41,893 bases of DNA from WVZH01 sp034430425 (GTDB lineage: Bacteria; Chloroflexota; Anaerolineae; Anaerolineales; E44-bin32), in assembly GCA_034430425.1 (NCBI GenBank), contig DAOUEK010000078.1:1-41893 (forward strand), given 5' to 3'. Below are positions 32,202 to 41,478 of the stretch, piece by piece; the first letter of the stretch is position 1, and every line of letters begins with the position of its first letter. The notes beneath the pieces were generated by a model. That model was not told where the DNA came from, searched no databases, and worked only from the letters and a program-made list of their open reading frames with translations. The translations under genes were made by a program, and so were the position numbers.

Positions 32202-33011
32202 TCACTCAACCGCTCGAATGTGCGTGTCTAGCGAAAGGGCCAAGTACTGAAGAGGAACGATAGGGTTTTCTCCATCCAGATATATTGTGACACAATATAC
32301 GCCAGCACTATCGCGGCGGAAAAGGATCATATCGAAACGAAAATCTACGTCTTCGATCCTGGCAACGACCGTAATGGCTTGAGATGAATCGCCGATGTCC
32401 TCAGGCATCTCTAAAGCTTGTTGATCGATAACCTCCTCCACACCCAGGTCATCAATGAGTTGGTCCGTAAACAGATCCATCTCCTGGATATTGGAATCGA
32501 AATCAGCTTGGTCCTCGTCGTTTACGATCAAGAATGTCCAGCCGTAGATGCTTTCGAATTCATCGTTTGAGTCGATAAAGCAAAAAATATCGACGATGGG
32601 ATATTCGCCCTCAAATAAATCGGGCTCTGACCCTAAACCCAATTCCTGTAAAGTGGTTTCTTCAAATTCGGCCGGCAAATCATCACTGCTTAATGTCCAG
32701 TCAGAAGTGTCGGGCGGGACTTCTGTCAGCGTAGGGGTTGGGGTCCAGGTTGGGGGCAGAAGATTGTCTTCATTCTCTTCCGGTGTCAACGTTGCAGTCG
32801 GTTGCGGTTTGCTCGTGGAGGTCATGGTTGGCGTTCCCGGTGAGTGAGCAACGAGTTCATTTTCTTTGCCGCCGATAAGACCAGAATCAGTAAGGACGTA
32901 ATAGCCCCCACCGATTACGATAACAAAAGTAAGAACGGCTAAAGTGGCGAGAAATGCAATCTGCCGTCCTGTCATGCCGAAGCGGCGCCGATACTCGCCT
33001 GAATAACTCAT
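32202..33011 (-). CDS. Membrane-anchored paralog A (Thr/Pro linker)
   Basis: This 269-residue protein has an N-terminal membrane segment (about residues 20-40), then SGLIGGKENE, a Thr/Pro-rich linker (PTATLTPEEN, PTWTPTPTLTE), and an external domain with the motif DMILFRRDSAGVYCVTIYLDG near the C-terminus. The ATG at 33011 follows GGGAG and is preferred over an ATG at 33035. It is the third of three tandem paralogs transcribed on the minus strand. It is the most divergent, ending in LDTHIRAVE. Function is unknown. Confidence 0.8.
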   Translation of the reverse strand: MSYSGEYRRRFGMTGRQIAFLATLAVLTFVIVIGGGYYVLTDSGLIGGKENELVAHSPGTPTMTSTSKPQPTATLTPEENEDNLLPPTWTPTPTLTEVPPDTSDWTLSSDDLPAEFEETTLQELGLGSEPDLFEGEYPIVDIFCFIDSNDEFESIYGWTFLIVNDEDQADFDSNIQEMDLFTDQLIDDLGVEEVIDQQALEMPEDIGDSSQAITVVARIEDVDFRFDMILFRRDSAGVYCVTIYLDGENPIVPLQYLALSLDTHIRAVE

Positions 33012-33142
33012 CTGTTGTTTTCTCCCTGAAGGCATACAATCTTCGAGATAACAATGAATATTCTAATCACACCCCGATTACACGCCAGTGCTGCCCGATG
33101 CCCATGACCGCCCCGAGAACGTTCTATAAACGATTCCCCAGG

Positions 33143-33952
33143 CTATGGATTATTCGGCAATGTCGGAATGATGCGTTGGTCCAAAACGTATGCGAGATCC
33201 CGAAGGGACACAGCCGTCGGCACACCATCGATATAGGCCGTGAACAGCATTGCTCCGGCAATATCTCTACGGAATATGATGAATTCAAATCGGAGATCAA
33301 TACCCTCCACGTCCAAGAGGTAACTATATCCCATGGCAACATCCCCGAGTTGCTCTAAATTGTCAACAGTCCCTCGTTCCAAGATGCCATTGTGCTCGAA
33401 AGAATCGATAATCTCATCAACCTCAATTTCCGACATAGAGATCCCTTCGTCAAAGGTCTGTCTTTCATGTTCAAGGACCAATCCCGTAAAGCCGTAAACA
33501 ACTTGAAATTCATCATCCTCCTTCGAGAAAGAGAAAGCATTAACCATTTCGACATTACCATCATCCCCGATGAATCCGGACTCTGGTTCGAGATCTTCCA
33601 CAGGATCATTCTTGAAGCCCATAGGCAGGTCAGAAAGTTGGATTGTCCACTGCATGTAGTCGATTTCAGCAAGACCGAACGGGGTGGAAGTCCAGGCAGG
33701 AGGCAGTTTGCCTCCTGCCTCGGGAGTCGACGTCGGCGTTGGCGGGGATTCCCCCTCGGAAGTAATTGTTGGCGTTGCCGGTGATTGAGCGACCGGTTTG
33801 TTTTCTGTCCCGCCGATGAGACCGGAATCCATAAGTACAAAATATCCTCCTCCGATGACAACACCGATGGTAAGCAAAGCCAAAACGGCGAGAACGGCAA
33901 TTTGGCCGCCCGTCAAGCCAAAGGAGCTTAGACGCCCGCCAGAATCATTCAT
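33143..33952 (-). CDS. Membrane-anchored paralog B (Thr/Pro linker)
   Basis: This 269-residue protein resembles paralog A over the whole length: membrane segment (about 15-37), DSGLIGGTENKPVAQSP, Pro/Thr linker, LPPAWTSTP, LSDLPMGFKNDPVEDLEP, and FRRDIAGAMLFTAYIDG. A GGGGAGAAG ribosome binding site precedes it. It ends in LDQRIIPTLPNNP, nearly the same as paralog C, so these two are the closest pair. It is probably anchored with the C-terminal domain outside. No family name is recognised. Confidence 0.8.
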   Translation of the reverse strand: MNDSGGRLSSFGLTGGQIAVLAVLALLTIGVVIGGGYFVLMDSGLIGGTENKPVAQSPATPTITSEGESPPTPTSTPEAGGKLPPAWTSTPFGLAEIDYMQWTIQLSDLPMGFKNDPVEDLEPESGFIGDDGNVEMVNAFSFSKEDDEFQVVYGFTGLVLEHERQTFDEGISMSEIEVDEIIDSFEHNGILERGTVDNLEQLGDVAMGYSYLLDVEGIDLRFEFIIFRRDIAGAMLFTAYIDGVPTAVSLRDLAYVLDQRIIPTLPNNP

Positions 33953-34081
33953 CGATCAACTTCTCCCCAAAAAAGAGTATTCTTTTTGAACCATGAATAA
34001 TTTAATAATACACCGATTGCGTGTCTGTACCACTGACCGCGAGCGAGCAGTATAATCCCAACCTGTACACAGAACCTTATT

Positions 34082-34855
34082 CTATGGAGAATTTGGCAGT
34101 GTCGAAAGGATACGTTGGTCTAAAATCCTGGCGAGGTCCTGGATGGGAACTTCCACCGAGTATCCATCGACATACATACTGAAAAGAAGTGCGCCAGCGA
34201 AATCTCTACGGAAAGCAACGAAATCCACACGCATTTCGACGGCTTCCATGTCGAGGATATAACTCTGCCCGAACGAAAAATTCCCGATGCCTTCCAAACC
34301 GATGATTTCAACTTGTTCCAGGATGTAAAGAGGTTCAAGCGTGGAGATAATCCCCGCAAGGATGAACTCAGAATCAGATGATTGCTCATCAAATGCGGCT
34401 TGACTGCTTTGACTGCGTATCAGTACCGTCATACCAGATACGAACTGAGGAGGTTCAGACTCTTTTGAAAAGGCGAACTGCTTCACTTTGGTGATGTCAT
34501 CGATCCCTGCTACAACAAAGGGTAGTGCGCCGACTTCATCCACCGGTTCGTTCTCGAAGTCCAGCGGGAAGTCCGATAGTTGAAGTCCCCATCGGGTGAA
34601 ATCCATTTCATTAGCACTGGACGGTGTGGGAGTCCAGGCTGGTGGAAGTTCGACGCTCAGATCATCGGGGTTTTGGGTACCATCCGTTTCGGCGTCCGCA
34701 GGTTTCGATTTCCCACCGATGATGCCCATGTTTCGCAAGATATAGTACCCAGCCACCAGAGCGACCAAAAGAGTGAAGAAAACCAAAACGAATATCAGCA
34801 CCTTCTGGCGTCTGCTCATTCCCCGGGAACTCCATCGTTGCGATTTCTTGGTCAT
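34082..34855 (-). CDS. Membrane-anchored paralog C (Thr/Pro linker)
   Basis: This 257-residue protein has a basic cytoplasmic start (MTKKSQRWSSRGMSRRQK), a membrane segment (about 18-40), a short linker with LPPAWTPTPSS, then LQLSDFPLDFENEPVDEVG and FRRDFAGALLFSMYVDGYSV, ending LDQRILSTLPNSP. It is the first paralog in the minus-strand direction and the one most like B. The start has only a weak ribosome binding site. It lies 156 bp downstream of dnaN. Function is unknown. Confidence 0.8.
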   Translation of the reverse strand: MTKKSQRWSSRGMSRRQKVLIFVLVFFTLLVALVAGYYILRNMGIIGGKSKPADAETDGTQNPDDLSVELPPAWTPTPSSANEMDFTRWGLQLSDFPLDFENEPVDEVGALPFVVAGIDDITKVKQFAFSKESEPPQFVSGMTVLIRSQSSQAAFDEQSSDSEFILAGIISTLEPLYILEQVEIIGLEGIGNFSFGQSYILDMEAVEMRVDFVAFRRDFAGALLFSMYVDGYSVEVPIQDLARILDQRILSTLPNSP

Positions 34856-35011
34856 TTTTCACTTGTCACACGAAAGGAAAATTGTTGGTGATGCAGCGGT
34901 CTGCCAAGATCAAGGAAATCTAACGAGCTGAGGTAATCTGAAGCAAAATACATGAGAATTAATCAAATAACGAATCCGAACGGGCAGACGACCTTGTTTT
35001 CAGAATGCCCG
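34856..35011. other. Intergenic region between dnaN and paralog C
   Basis: I see no gene or DnaA-box cluster in it. Confidence 0.3.
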
Positions 35012-36145
35012 TCAGCGACCAAGATGCATGGGCATGATTACATGGAGAAAGTCGCTCTGATTGACAGGCCGAATTACGCCCGGGGACGAAGCCCCAGTGG
35101 TTTCAAGTGCGACATTGGGTGCATTGATAACATTAAGCGCTTCGGCCAGGAAGCGTACATTGAAGGCAATTTCGATCGCTTCGCCTTCGATGGTCGCATC
35201 GACTATGCTTTCATTTGATCCGGTCTCGGCGGCAGTTGCAGAAACTTCGACAACGCCCGGCTCGAGTTCGCCACCCGGTGTGATGCGTAACCGCGCAGAA
35301 TGCGCCGCTTCACGAGCAAAAATATCCGCCGCCTTGCAGGCTTTCAAGAACGCACTTGTTGGAAGCACGCTGCGAGTCGTGTGGCTCGTTGGGATAATGC
35401 CCTGGTAATCTGGAAAAGGACCCTCAATAAGTTGCGATACCAACTCGGCATTCTTGCTGCGGAAGATCACCTGACCGCGATTGGGAGGAAGATGCATGGT
35501 CACAATCTCATCCTCCTCAGAGACCACCCGCGCCAATTCGGAAAGCGCTCGTGCAGGGACGATGGCCTTCAATGCGCTGCTTGCCGGAGATGAAAGCTGA
35601 GCTTTACTTACGGAGAGGCGGAATCCATCTGCGGCTGCCATCGTCATCTCGTTGCCTTCAATTTCAATAAGAACACCCGTAAGAACGGGTCGAGCGTCAT
35701 CGGCAGAAGCGGCGAAAATTACCTGACGTATGACCTCGCGTAAATCTTCGATATTGAGATCTAGTCCGCCCTCCAGGTCGGATGGCGGTAGAGGGGGAAA
35801 TTCTTGGGCATCAATGCACTTGATCTCGTTATTGAAAACGCCACAACGCACGTTGATCGATTGCGTACGCACATTGAGTTCCATTTCAACTTTTTCATTG
35901 GGAAACGTATTTACCAAGTCGACAAAGGTGCGCGCGGGAATGGTCGTCGAACCATCCTCTTCAACTTTCGCCCCAATCCAGCAGGTAATTCCCAATTCGA
36001 GATTGGTTGCTGATAGCCGAAGACGGCCATCTTCAGTGGAGACAAGCACGTTCCCCAGAACGGGAAGCGTACTGCGCTGCGCTACAGCACGTGCAACGAT
36101 GCTCAATCCACTGGCAAGATTTTCTTGTAGGCAAGAGACTTTCAT
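35012..36145 (-). CDS. dnaN: DNA polymerase III beta subunit (sliding clamp)
   Basis: The beta clamp tethers the replicative polymerase to DNA. This protein has 377 residues from the ATG at 36145; the frame is open upstream to 36193, but the extra residues do not match the family. It starts MKVSCLQENLASGLSIVARA, has three clamp domains, with LPVLGNVLVST in domain 1, ADDARPVLTGVLIEI in domain 2 and FNVRFLAEALNVI in domain 3, and ends in a segment corresponding to the hydrophobic MPMHL pocket edge. AAGGATGAG lies upstream. dnaA and recF are not adjacent, unlike in most bacteria. Confidence 0.96.
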   Translation of the reverse strand: MKVSCLQENLASGLSIVARAVAQRSTLPVLGNVLVSTEDGRLRLSATNLELGITCWIGAKVEEDGSTTIPARTFVDLVNTFPNEKVEMELNVRTQSINVRCGVFNNEIKCIDAQEFPPLPPSDLEGGLDLNIEDLREVIRQVIFAASADDARPVLTGVLIEIEGNEMTMAAADGFRLSVSKAQLSSPASSALKAIVPARALSELARVVSEEDEIVTMHLPPNRGQVIFRSKNAELVSQLIEGPFPDYQGIIPTSHTTRSVLPTSAFLKACKAADIFAREAAHSARLRITPGGELEPGVVEVSATAAETGSNESIVDATIEGEAIEIAFNVRFLAEALNVINAPNVALETTGASSPGVIRPVNQSDFLHVIMPMHLGR

Positions 36146-36255
36146 TTGCAACTCATCCTTGAAATTCGATCGTAACTGTGAGGAAGTATACAACGAAGAA
36201 CCAGACGGGACAATGCTGTATGGACAAGGTTAATCATCTGGCTTAAACTTGAGTC

Positions 36256-37503
36256 ATGGACGCTTCATTCGACATCGATGATTTACGCCGCATGGTGATC
36301 CGCCTCTCCCGACTGGTGGAGATCAGCGTGACGCTAAACTCAACATTGGATCTCGAGCGTCTCTTGCAGTTCATCGTTGAATCGGCATCCGACCTGCTCG
36401 AAAGTGAAGAGGCTTCAATCCTGCTCGCTGATGAAAATACTCACGAACTTAGCTTCGTGGCTGCTACCGGCAGGGATCCGCTTGAGCTGCGCAAAATTCC
36501 CGTTCCATTCGAGGGCTCAATTGCCGGAACGGTTTTTCGGGAAGAAAAGCCGTTGATTATTAACGAAGTGGAAAGCGAAACTCGGCATCTCGGCAATATC
36601 AGTGAATCAATCAATTTTGAAGTACATTCCCTGATCGCAGTTCCCTTGCGTATTCGCGATAAAGTCACAGGCGTCTTGGAGGCACTCAACAAACGATATG
36701 GCCAATTCGACGAGATGGATTTACAAACCCTTTCCAACATCGCCTCACAGGCTGCTGTTGCCGTAAACAACGCCCGTCTGGTTGAAGCACTTACGCGGGC
36801 TTACGATGAAGTGGGTGAACTCGACCGATTAAAGAGTGATTTTATTGCCATCGCATCACATGAACTGCGTACACCTTTGGGTTTGATTATGGGATATGCA
36901 GCTCTGCTCAAGGAAGGTACAGATCCGAAAGCATCGGAACACGCCGAAGCTGTGCTTTCGTCGGCGCTGCGTATGCGGGCACTAATCGAAGCAATGACGA
37001 ACATGAATATGCTGCAGGCAGGTTCTGCGGAAATGGAAACCCGGGAGACTTCCCTGCAGAGAGTAGTTCAAACTGCGCATGACGAAGTAATCGGTCTGGT
37101 GGAAACCAAAGGCCAGACGCTTTCCATCTCCGTTCCAGAAACGCCGATCGAGATAATCGCAGACGAGCGTAAACTTACACTTGCTCTTGTCAATATCCTG
37201 AACAATTCAATGCGTTTCACTCCGTCCGACGGCCATATTGAAGTACGGCTCGAAAGAAAAGGGCGTGAAGCTTGGATTGAAGTCAGCGATAATGGCATCG
37301 GCATCCCGGAGGATCAACTCGATCGAATCTTTACCGGTTTCTATCAAGTGGACGATCACATGAAGCGGCGTTACGAAGGCCTTGGGTTGGGTTTGGCGAT
37401 TGTGAAAGCTATCGTTGATGCGCATCAGGGGCGTGTTTGGGCGGAAAGTGAGGGCGTTGGTCGCGGCTGTGCTATATCGATCGCTTTACCCCTAACATCC
37501 TGA
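36256..37503 (+). CDS. Soluble GAF-domain sensor histidine kinase
   Basis: This 415-residue protein has a GAF domain (about residues 25-175), a HisKA dimerisation domain with the phospho-acceptor SHELRTPLGLI (about 208-216), and an HATPase domain with NILNNSMRFTP (N-box), DNGIGIPEDQLDRIF (G1) and GLGLGLAIVKAIV (G2). No membrane segment is seen, so it senses an internal ligand or redox signal. It is divergent from dnaN with 110 bp between them. No response-regulator gene is next to it. Confidence 0.95.
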   Translation: MDASFDIDDLRRMVIRLSRLVEISVTLNSTLDLERLLQFIVESASDLLESEEASILLADENTHELSFVAATGRDPLELRKIPVPFEGSIAGTVFREEKPLIINEVESETRHLGNISESINFEVHSLIAVPLRIRDKVTGVLEALNKRYGQFDEMDLQTLSNIASQAAVAVNNARLVEALTRAYDEVGELDRLKSDFIAIASHELRTPLGLIMGYAALLKEGTDPKASEHAEAVLSSALRMRALIEAMTNMNMLQAGSAEMETRETSLQRVVQTAHDEVIGLVETKGQTLSISVPETPIEIIADERKLTLALVNILNNSMRFTPSDGHIEVRLERKGREAWIEVSDNGIGIPEDQLDRIFTGFYQVDDHMKRRYEGLGLGLAIVKAIVDAHQGRVWAESEGVGRGCAISIALPLTS

Positions 37504-37591
37504 CCAAAGCGGAGCTCGGTTTCCTATCGCTCTCTGAAACCGAAAAGTCTTATATCGATATGTGATTCGAATCAAACGCGGGTGGTCAACC

Positions 37592-37849
37592 TTATTCCGC
37601 CAGGCGGAAGACTGTATCTCCGGGGCGCACACGATCCTTGACTTTAATAGCCACGTCGGAGCCTGCTTCGGCTTCGGTCACGTCTTGATATTCAATCTGC
37701 AATGATTTGATTTCCTGGGAGAAGTCGGTGTGTTTTCCGGCGAAATGCAGGCTCTCTCCGATTTTAATGCCTTTCTTGATTTTCAGGACAGCCACACTGA
37801 TATTGCCAAAGTAATGGGTTACCTCGCCGATTTTTTCTTCGTTTGCCAT
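37592..37849 (-). CDS. Stand-alone EF-Tu domain II-like protein
   Basis: This 85-residue protein resembles domain II of translation GTPases: VTHYFGNISVAVLKI, LKIGESLHFAG-like KIGESLHFAGKHTDF, and IKVKDRVRPGDTVFRL. The ATG at 37849 follows GGGAGGGTG, an excellent ribosome binding site; the GTG at 37855 would place the site too close. Such beta-barrel proteins occur alone in Chloroflexota and in the C-terminus of U32 peptidases. It probably binds tRNA, ribosome or RNA; the role is inference. Confidence 0.8.
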   Translation of the reverse strand: MANEEKIGEVTHYFGNISVAVLKIKKGIKIGESLHFAGKHTDFSQEIKSLQIEYQDVTEAEAGSDVAIKVKDRVRPGDTVFRLAE

Positions 37850-37932
37850 GTTCACCCTCCCTCGGCTGTTTGATGAATTACGGTTGTGTGATCAACATCG
37901 ATATTTCGATTGTACATCCAGTTTGGTGTCCG

Positions 37933-39417
37933 TCAACTCGCAAGGACGGATTCGTCCCCTCCGCTCGTCTGCTCCCGGGGTTCATTGATCTTGATCAACA
38001 CAACAGAGGAAATCAGGAAGAGTACGGCATAAATAGCAAACAAGAGCAGGTACCCGAGCCCTGGCGTCTCGGGTACAGCTCGAGTTATTGAATCGGCCAA
38101 TGGGCCACCGATGTATGCACCGATGGCTCCCGCTCCTGCACCGGCCAGATTTGCGATGCCCAGGTATCTTCCTACCTCACGCTTCGGTACCAAATCCGTT
38201 CCCAATGCCCAATTCGCACTGTAAAACAAGCCGGTGCCACCACCGATCAGGCTTGCTCCTATGAATAAAACCGTCAGGTTTGGAGCCAGTATCGTAATCA
38301 GCGTACCCGAAGACGAGATAAGGGAACTGGCAAATAGAATACGTTTTCGACCAAAACGATCGGCAAGCCACCCACTCGGCAGGGCGATGAAAAGCAGAAA
38401 CAAGCCAACGACCATGATCAATTGACTGGCGGGTTCTGCAGCTTCTTCGTTGGAGTAGCCAAACCGTCCCTGCAAGAAATAGATTGCAAAGGCGGCCAGG
38501 TTCGAAGCTGGCACCAAATAGGCAAGACGATATACGATCCACCAAAAGAAGTCTTTATTCTCCCGAACTGCATTGCCAACTGCAGTACGAACACTCAACC
38601 ACACGCCCAGGCCAATAACAAGGATCATCGCAGCCAACCCCAGAATGCCCAGGTAGACGAGCAGTTCAATCATTGGCGCGCTTGCTTCAAGATGGCCGGC
38701 GATCCATTTAACAAGTTCTCCCACACCTAAAATGCTGCCTGTAAAAACGATTGTCATGGACAGCAAGCGAGTAAATGATGAACAGTTGTCTCTCGCAGGC
38801 GCTTGCGCCAATGACGTTTCCCGCACCAACATCGTAATGGCCATGCATACGAATAGAATGATGCAGGCCACAACAATCCCCGCGTTCAATTTTCCCGCTG
38901 CGATCAGCTTCCCAATCGTAAAGGCAACGAGAATGATGGCAACAGGCAGCTCAAATAAAACCTTCACAGCAGAGAAGCGACCCCGGTGGTCTTGGGGTAC
39001 GAGGTCGGGTATGAGCGCTTGTTGGGCACTGTAAGCAGTATTGGAAGAAATGGACAACAAAGTCGCGCTTGCAAAGAGCACCCAGTAACCCGTCATGCCT
39101 TCAAGACTGGCGGAGTAGCCAATTACACCAAAGAAGATGATGTCCAATAAGGTCCCGATGAAAATAAACGGCCGGCGGCGTCCCCAACGCAGTGTGCTTC
39201 GATCCGAGAGCATTCCCATAAACGACTGGGTGAGAATTGCGACCATCAAGGTCCACAGACGAATACTGCCCAGAAAGGAACCCTTGACCGATTCGCCAAC
39301 AAAGCGCTGAACGAGTATCGGCCCCACCAACGGCGTGAGCGTGCTTGTGATCGTGGTCAACCCGACCCAGTAAATATTGATAGTGATGTGGTCGTACCAA
39401 CGCAGCTTCTTTGTCAT
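37933..39417 (-). CDS. MFS transporter, SLC45/sugar-type
   Basis: This 494-residue protein has 12 hydrophobic segments. The cytoplasmic loop 2-3 motif MLSDRSTLRWGRRRPFIFIG is typical of SLC45/GPH-like sugar transporters, and the second-half repeat WLADRFGRKRILF is the MFS A-motif. It starts 9 bp after nth and probably shares the transcript with icd and nth. A sucrose- or maltose-type substrate is suggested by the family, not shown. It has a hydrophilic tail at the C-terminus. Confidence 0.88.
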   Translation of the reverse strand: MTKKLRWYDHITINIYWVGLTTITSTLTPLVGPILVQRFVGESVKGSFLGSIRLWTLMVAILTQSFMGMLSDRSTLRWGRRRPFIFIGTLLDIIFFGVIGYSASLEGMTGYWVLFASATLLSISSNTAYSAQQALIPDLVPQDHRGRFSAVKVLFELPVAIILVAFTIGKLIAAGKLNAGIVVACIILFVCMAITMLVRETSLAQAPARDNCSSFTRLLSMTIVFTGSILGVGELVKWIAGHLEASAPMIELLVYLGILGLAAMILVIGLGVWLSVRTAVGNAVRENKDFFWWIVYRLAYLVPASNLAAFAIYFLQGRFGYSNEEAAEPASQLIMVVGLFLLFIALPSGWLADRFGRKRILFASSLISSSGTLITILAPNLTVLFIGASLIGGGTGLFYSANWALGTDLVPKREVGRYLGIANLAGAGAGAIGAYIGGPLADSITRAVPETPGLGYLLLFAIYAVLFLISSVVLIKINEPREQTSGGDESVLAS

Positions 39418-39426
39418 GACCCCTGG

Positions 39427-40167
39427 CTATCCTTTATGGCACTTTGGAAGAAATGTATCGTCCCCTTTTTTGGAGCGTGGTGGGCTAGGAAAGGCCTGCG
39501 CAATGACCTGCTGGTTGTAGAATTCACACAAGTCCTGCAGCACGCAGGACGGACATTGTGGCGTTCGCGCATGACAGACCTCACGCCCGTGACGGATCAG
39601 GTTGAGGTGTACTGCATAGTAGCTGTCTTGCGGGAAGATCTCGGCCAATGTCTGGTGCGCTCGTTCGGCATTTGTTTTCGCTGACCGCAGGCCGAGTCGA
39701 CCGGTGACTCGGTAAACATGCGTGTCTACAGGGAATGCGGGTTTGTCCAGCGAAAAAAGCATCACGATCGACGCTGTCTTGGGGCCCACGCCTTTGAAGC
39801 GCGTTAGCCAGTCGAATATTTCGTCCGCAGGCCAGGCCCGCAGGAATTCGAGATCGAGCTCGCCACGTTCCTGCATGATTTGCTGCAGTATGCTCTGGAT
39901 GCGTGGACCTTTTTGATTGGCAAGTCCCGCCGTGCGTATGGCTTCGATGACCAAATCGGAATCGGCGTCACGAACCGCTTCCCAGGTGGGAAAGGCAGCG
40001 CGCAACGCATCGAAAGCGCGATCGCGATTAACATCGTTTGTATTTTGGGAAAGGATCGTCGATACCAGCTCATCCAGTGCAGGCAGTGGGTTGCGCCATT
40101 CGGGTTGGCCGTATGTTTCCAGGAGACGTTGATGGACTTCCCGCGCGCGCACTTTGCAGGCATTCAC
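39427..40167 (-). CDS. nth: Endonuclease III-like DNA glycosylase
   Basis: This base-excision enzyme removes oxidised pyrimidines and cuts the AP site. It has the helix-hairpin-helix FKGVGPKTASIV with catalytic lysine, the catalytic aspartate in FPVDTHVYR, and the [4Fe-4S] motif C-x6-C-x2-C-x5-C (CHARTPQCPSCVLQDLC). The 246-residue protein is slightly longer than E. coli Nth, with extra residues at the C-terminus. The GTG start is 6 bp from the icd stop, so it belongs to an icd-nth-MFS operon. Confidence 0.95.
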   Translation of the reverse strand: MNACKVRAREVHQRLLETYGQPEWRNPLPALDELVSTILSQNTNDVNRDRAFDALRAAFPTWEAVRDADSDLVIEAIRTAGLANQKGPRIQSILQQIMQERGELDLEFLRAWPADEIFDWLTRFKGVGPKTASIVMLFSLDKPAFPVDTHVYRVTGRLGLRSAKTNAERAHQTLAEIFPQDSYYAVHLNLIRHGREVCHARTPQCPSCVLQDLCEFYNQQVIAQAFPSPPRSKKGDDTFLPKCHKG

Positions 40168-40173
40168 TACCAG

Positions 40174-41478
40174 TTACTTCCCCATGTGCTTGATTACGGC
40201 ATCACCGAATTCGGAGCACTTTAACTTCGTCGCTCCTGACATGAGGCGGTGGAAATCATAGGTAACGGTCTTGGCTGCGATGGCTCCTTGTATACCGTGA
40301 ATGATGCGATCTGCAGCCTCGTTCCAGCCCATATAGCGCAGCATCATTTCGCCGCTGAGGATCACCGATCCCGGGTTGACCTGGTCCAGATCCGCATATT
40401 TCGGCGCGGTGCCATGGGTGGCTTCAAAAATTGCATGACCAGACTCGTAATTAATATTCCCTCCAGGTGCAATGCCGATACCACCGACCTGTGCCGCGAG
40501 GGCATCCGAAAGATAATCACCGTTAAGGTTCATCGTAGCAATCACGTCGAATTCGCGGGCGCGGGTGATGGTTTGCTGGAATGCGATGTCGGCGATGGCA
40601 TCCTTAACAAGCCGACGCCCCGCATCCAGGGCTGCCTTTTGCTCCGCGTTTGCAGCCTCCTCGCCTTGCTCGGCCTTGGTGCGCTCCCACTGCGACCATG
40701 TGTATACACGGTCGTTAAATTCGCGTTCCGCCAGCGCATAACCCCAATTACGGAAAGCACCTTCCGTGAATTTCATAATATTGCCCTTATGTACCAGGGT
40801 TACGGAACGTCGTTTATTCTCAAGCGCGTAGCGTATGGCCGCGCGCACCAATCGTTCGCTGCCCTGCCTGGAAACGGGTTTCAACCCGATGCCGGAAGTT
40901 TCCGGAAAACGTATCTTTGCGTATTCCTCGGGGAAATTTTCCTGCAGCAGCGCTTTAAATTGCTCGTTTTCTTCACTGCCTTGTTCGAATTCCACTCCGG
41001 TATAGATATCTTCCGTATTTTCACGAAAGATAATCATGTCAACATTTTGCGGATTCTTGACCGGCGAGGGAACGCCCTCAAAGTAACGCACCGGACGCAG
41101 ACATACGTAGAGATCGAGGGCTTTGCGCAAGGCGACGTTGAGCGAGCGGATGCCGCCGCCAATCGGTGTGGTTAACGGACCCTTGATGCCCACGAGAAAT
41201 TCGTCAAAGGCTTTCACGGTCTCCTGCGGCAGCCAGTTGCCAAATTGATCGTAGGCTTTACCACCGGCATAGACTTCCATCCAGACGATCCGGCGTTCGC
41301 CGCCGTATGCTTTTTCCACGGCCGCATCCAAAACGCGCACCGAAGCGCGCCAGATATCCGGACCGGTTCCGTCCCCCTCGATAAATGGAACGATGGGATT
41401 GTCGGGGACGGTTAATACGCCGTTGGAGATGACGATTTTCTCACCATCGCTTGGTACGTTGATTATCTTATAGGTCAT
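40174..41478 (-). CDS. icd: Isocitrate dehydrogenase (NADP+)
   Basis: Icd converts isocitrate to 2-oxoglutarate. The 434-residue protein has the family start NPIVPFIEGDGTGPDIW, the substrate motif around VALRKALDLYVCLRPVRYF, and ENTEDIYTGVE. Near the C-terminus it has the cofactor region FEATHGTAPKYADLDQVNPG. The length is that of E. coli-type enzymes. An AAGGAG ribosome binding site precedes the ATG. The phosphorylated-Ser region (IRSLNVALRK) is present. It opens an operon with nth. Confidence 0.97.
   Translation of the reverse strand: MTYKIINVPSDGEKIVISNGVLTVPDNPIVPFIEGDGTGPDIWRASVRVLDAAVEKAYGGERRIVWMEVYAGGKAYDQFGNWLPQETVKAFDEFLVGIKGPLTTPIGGGIRSLNVALRKALDLYVCLRPVRYFEGVPSPVKNPQNVDMIIFRENTEDIYTGVEFEQGSEENEQFKALLQENFPEEYAKIRFPETSGIGLKPVSRQGSERLVRAAIRYALENKRRSVTLVHKGNIMKFTEGAFRNWGYALAEREFNDRVYTWSQWERTKAEQGEEAANAEQKAALDAGRRLVKDAIADIAFQQTITRAREFDVIATMNLNGDYLSDALAAQVGGIGIAPGGNINYESGHAIFEATHGTAPKYADLDQVNPGSVILSGEMMLRYMGWNEAADRIIHGIQGAIAAKTVTYDFHRLMSGATKLKCSEFGDAVIKHMGK

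Noticed and set aside
34856..36255. Possible replication origin next to dnaN
   Set aside because: I looked for clusters of TTATCCACA-like DnaA boxes around dnaN and found none.
37517..37542. Inverted repeat CGGTTTC with GAAACCG after the histidine kinase gene
   Set aside because: The stem is only 7 bp with a 12-nt loop and no T-run follows, so I do not call a terminator.
37561..37580. tRNA T-arm-like GATTCGAATC
   Set aside because: No acceptor stem, anticodon arm or CCA end surrounds it; it is a short palindrome by chance.
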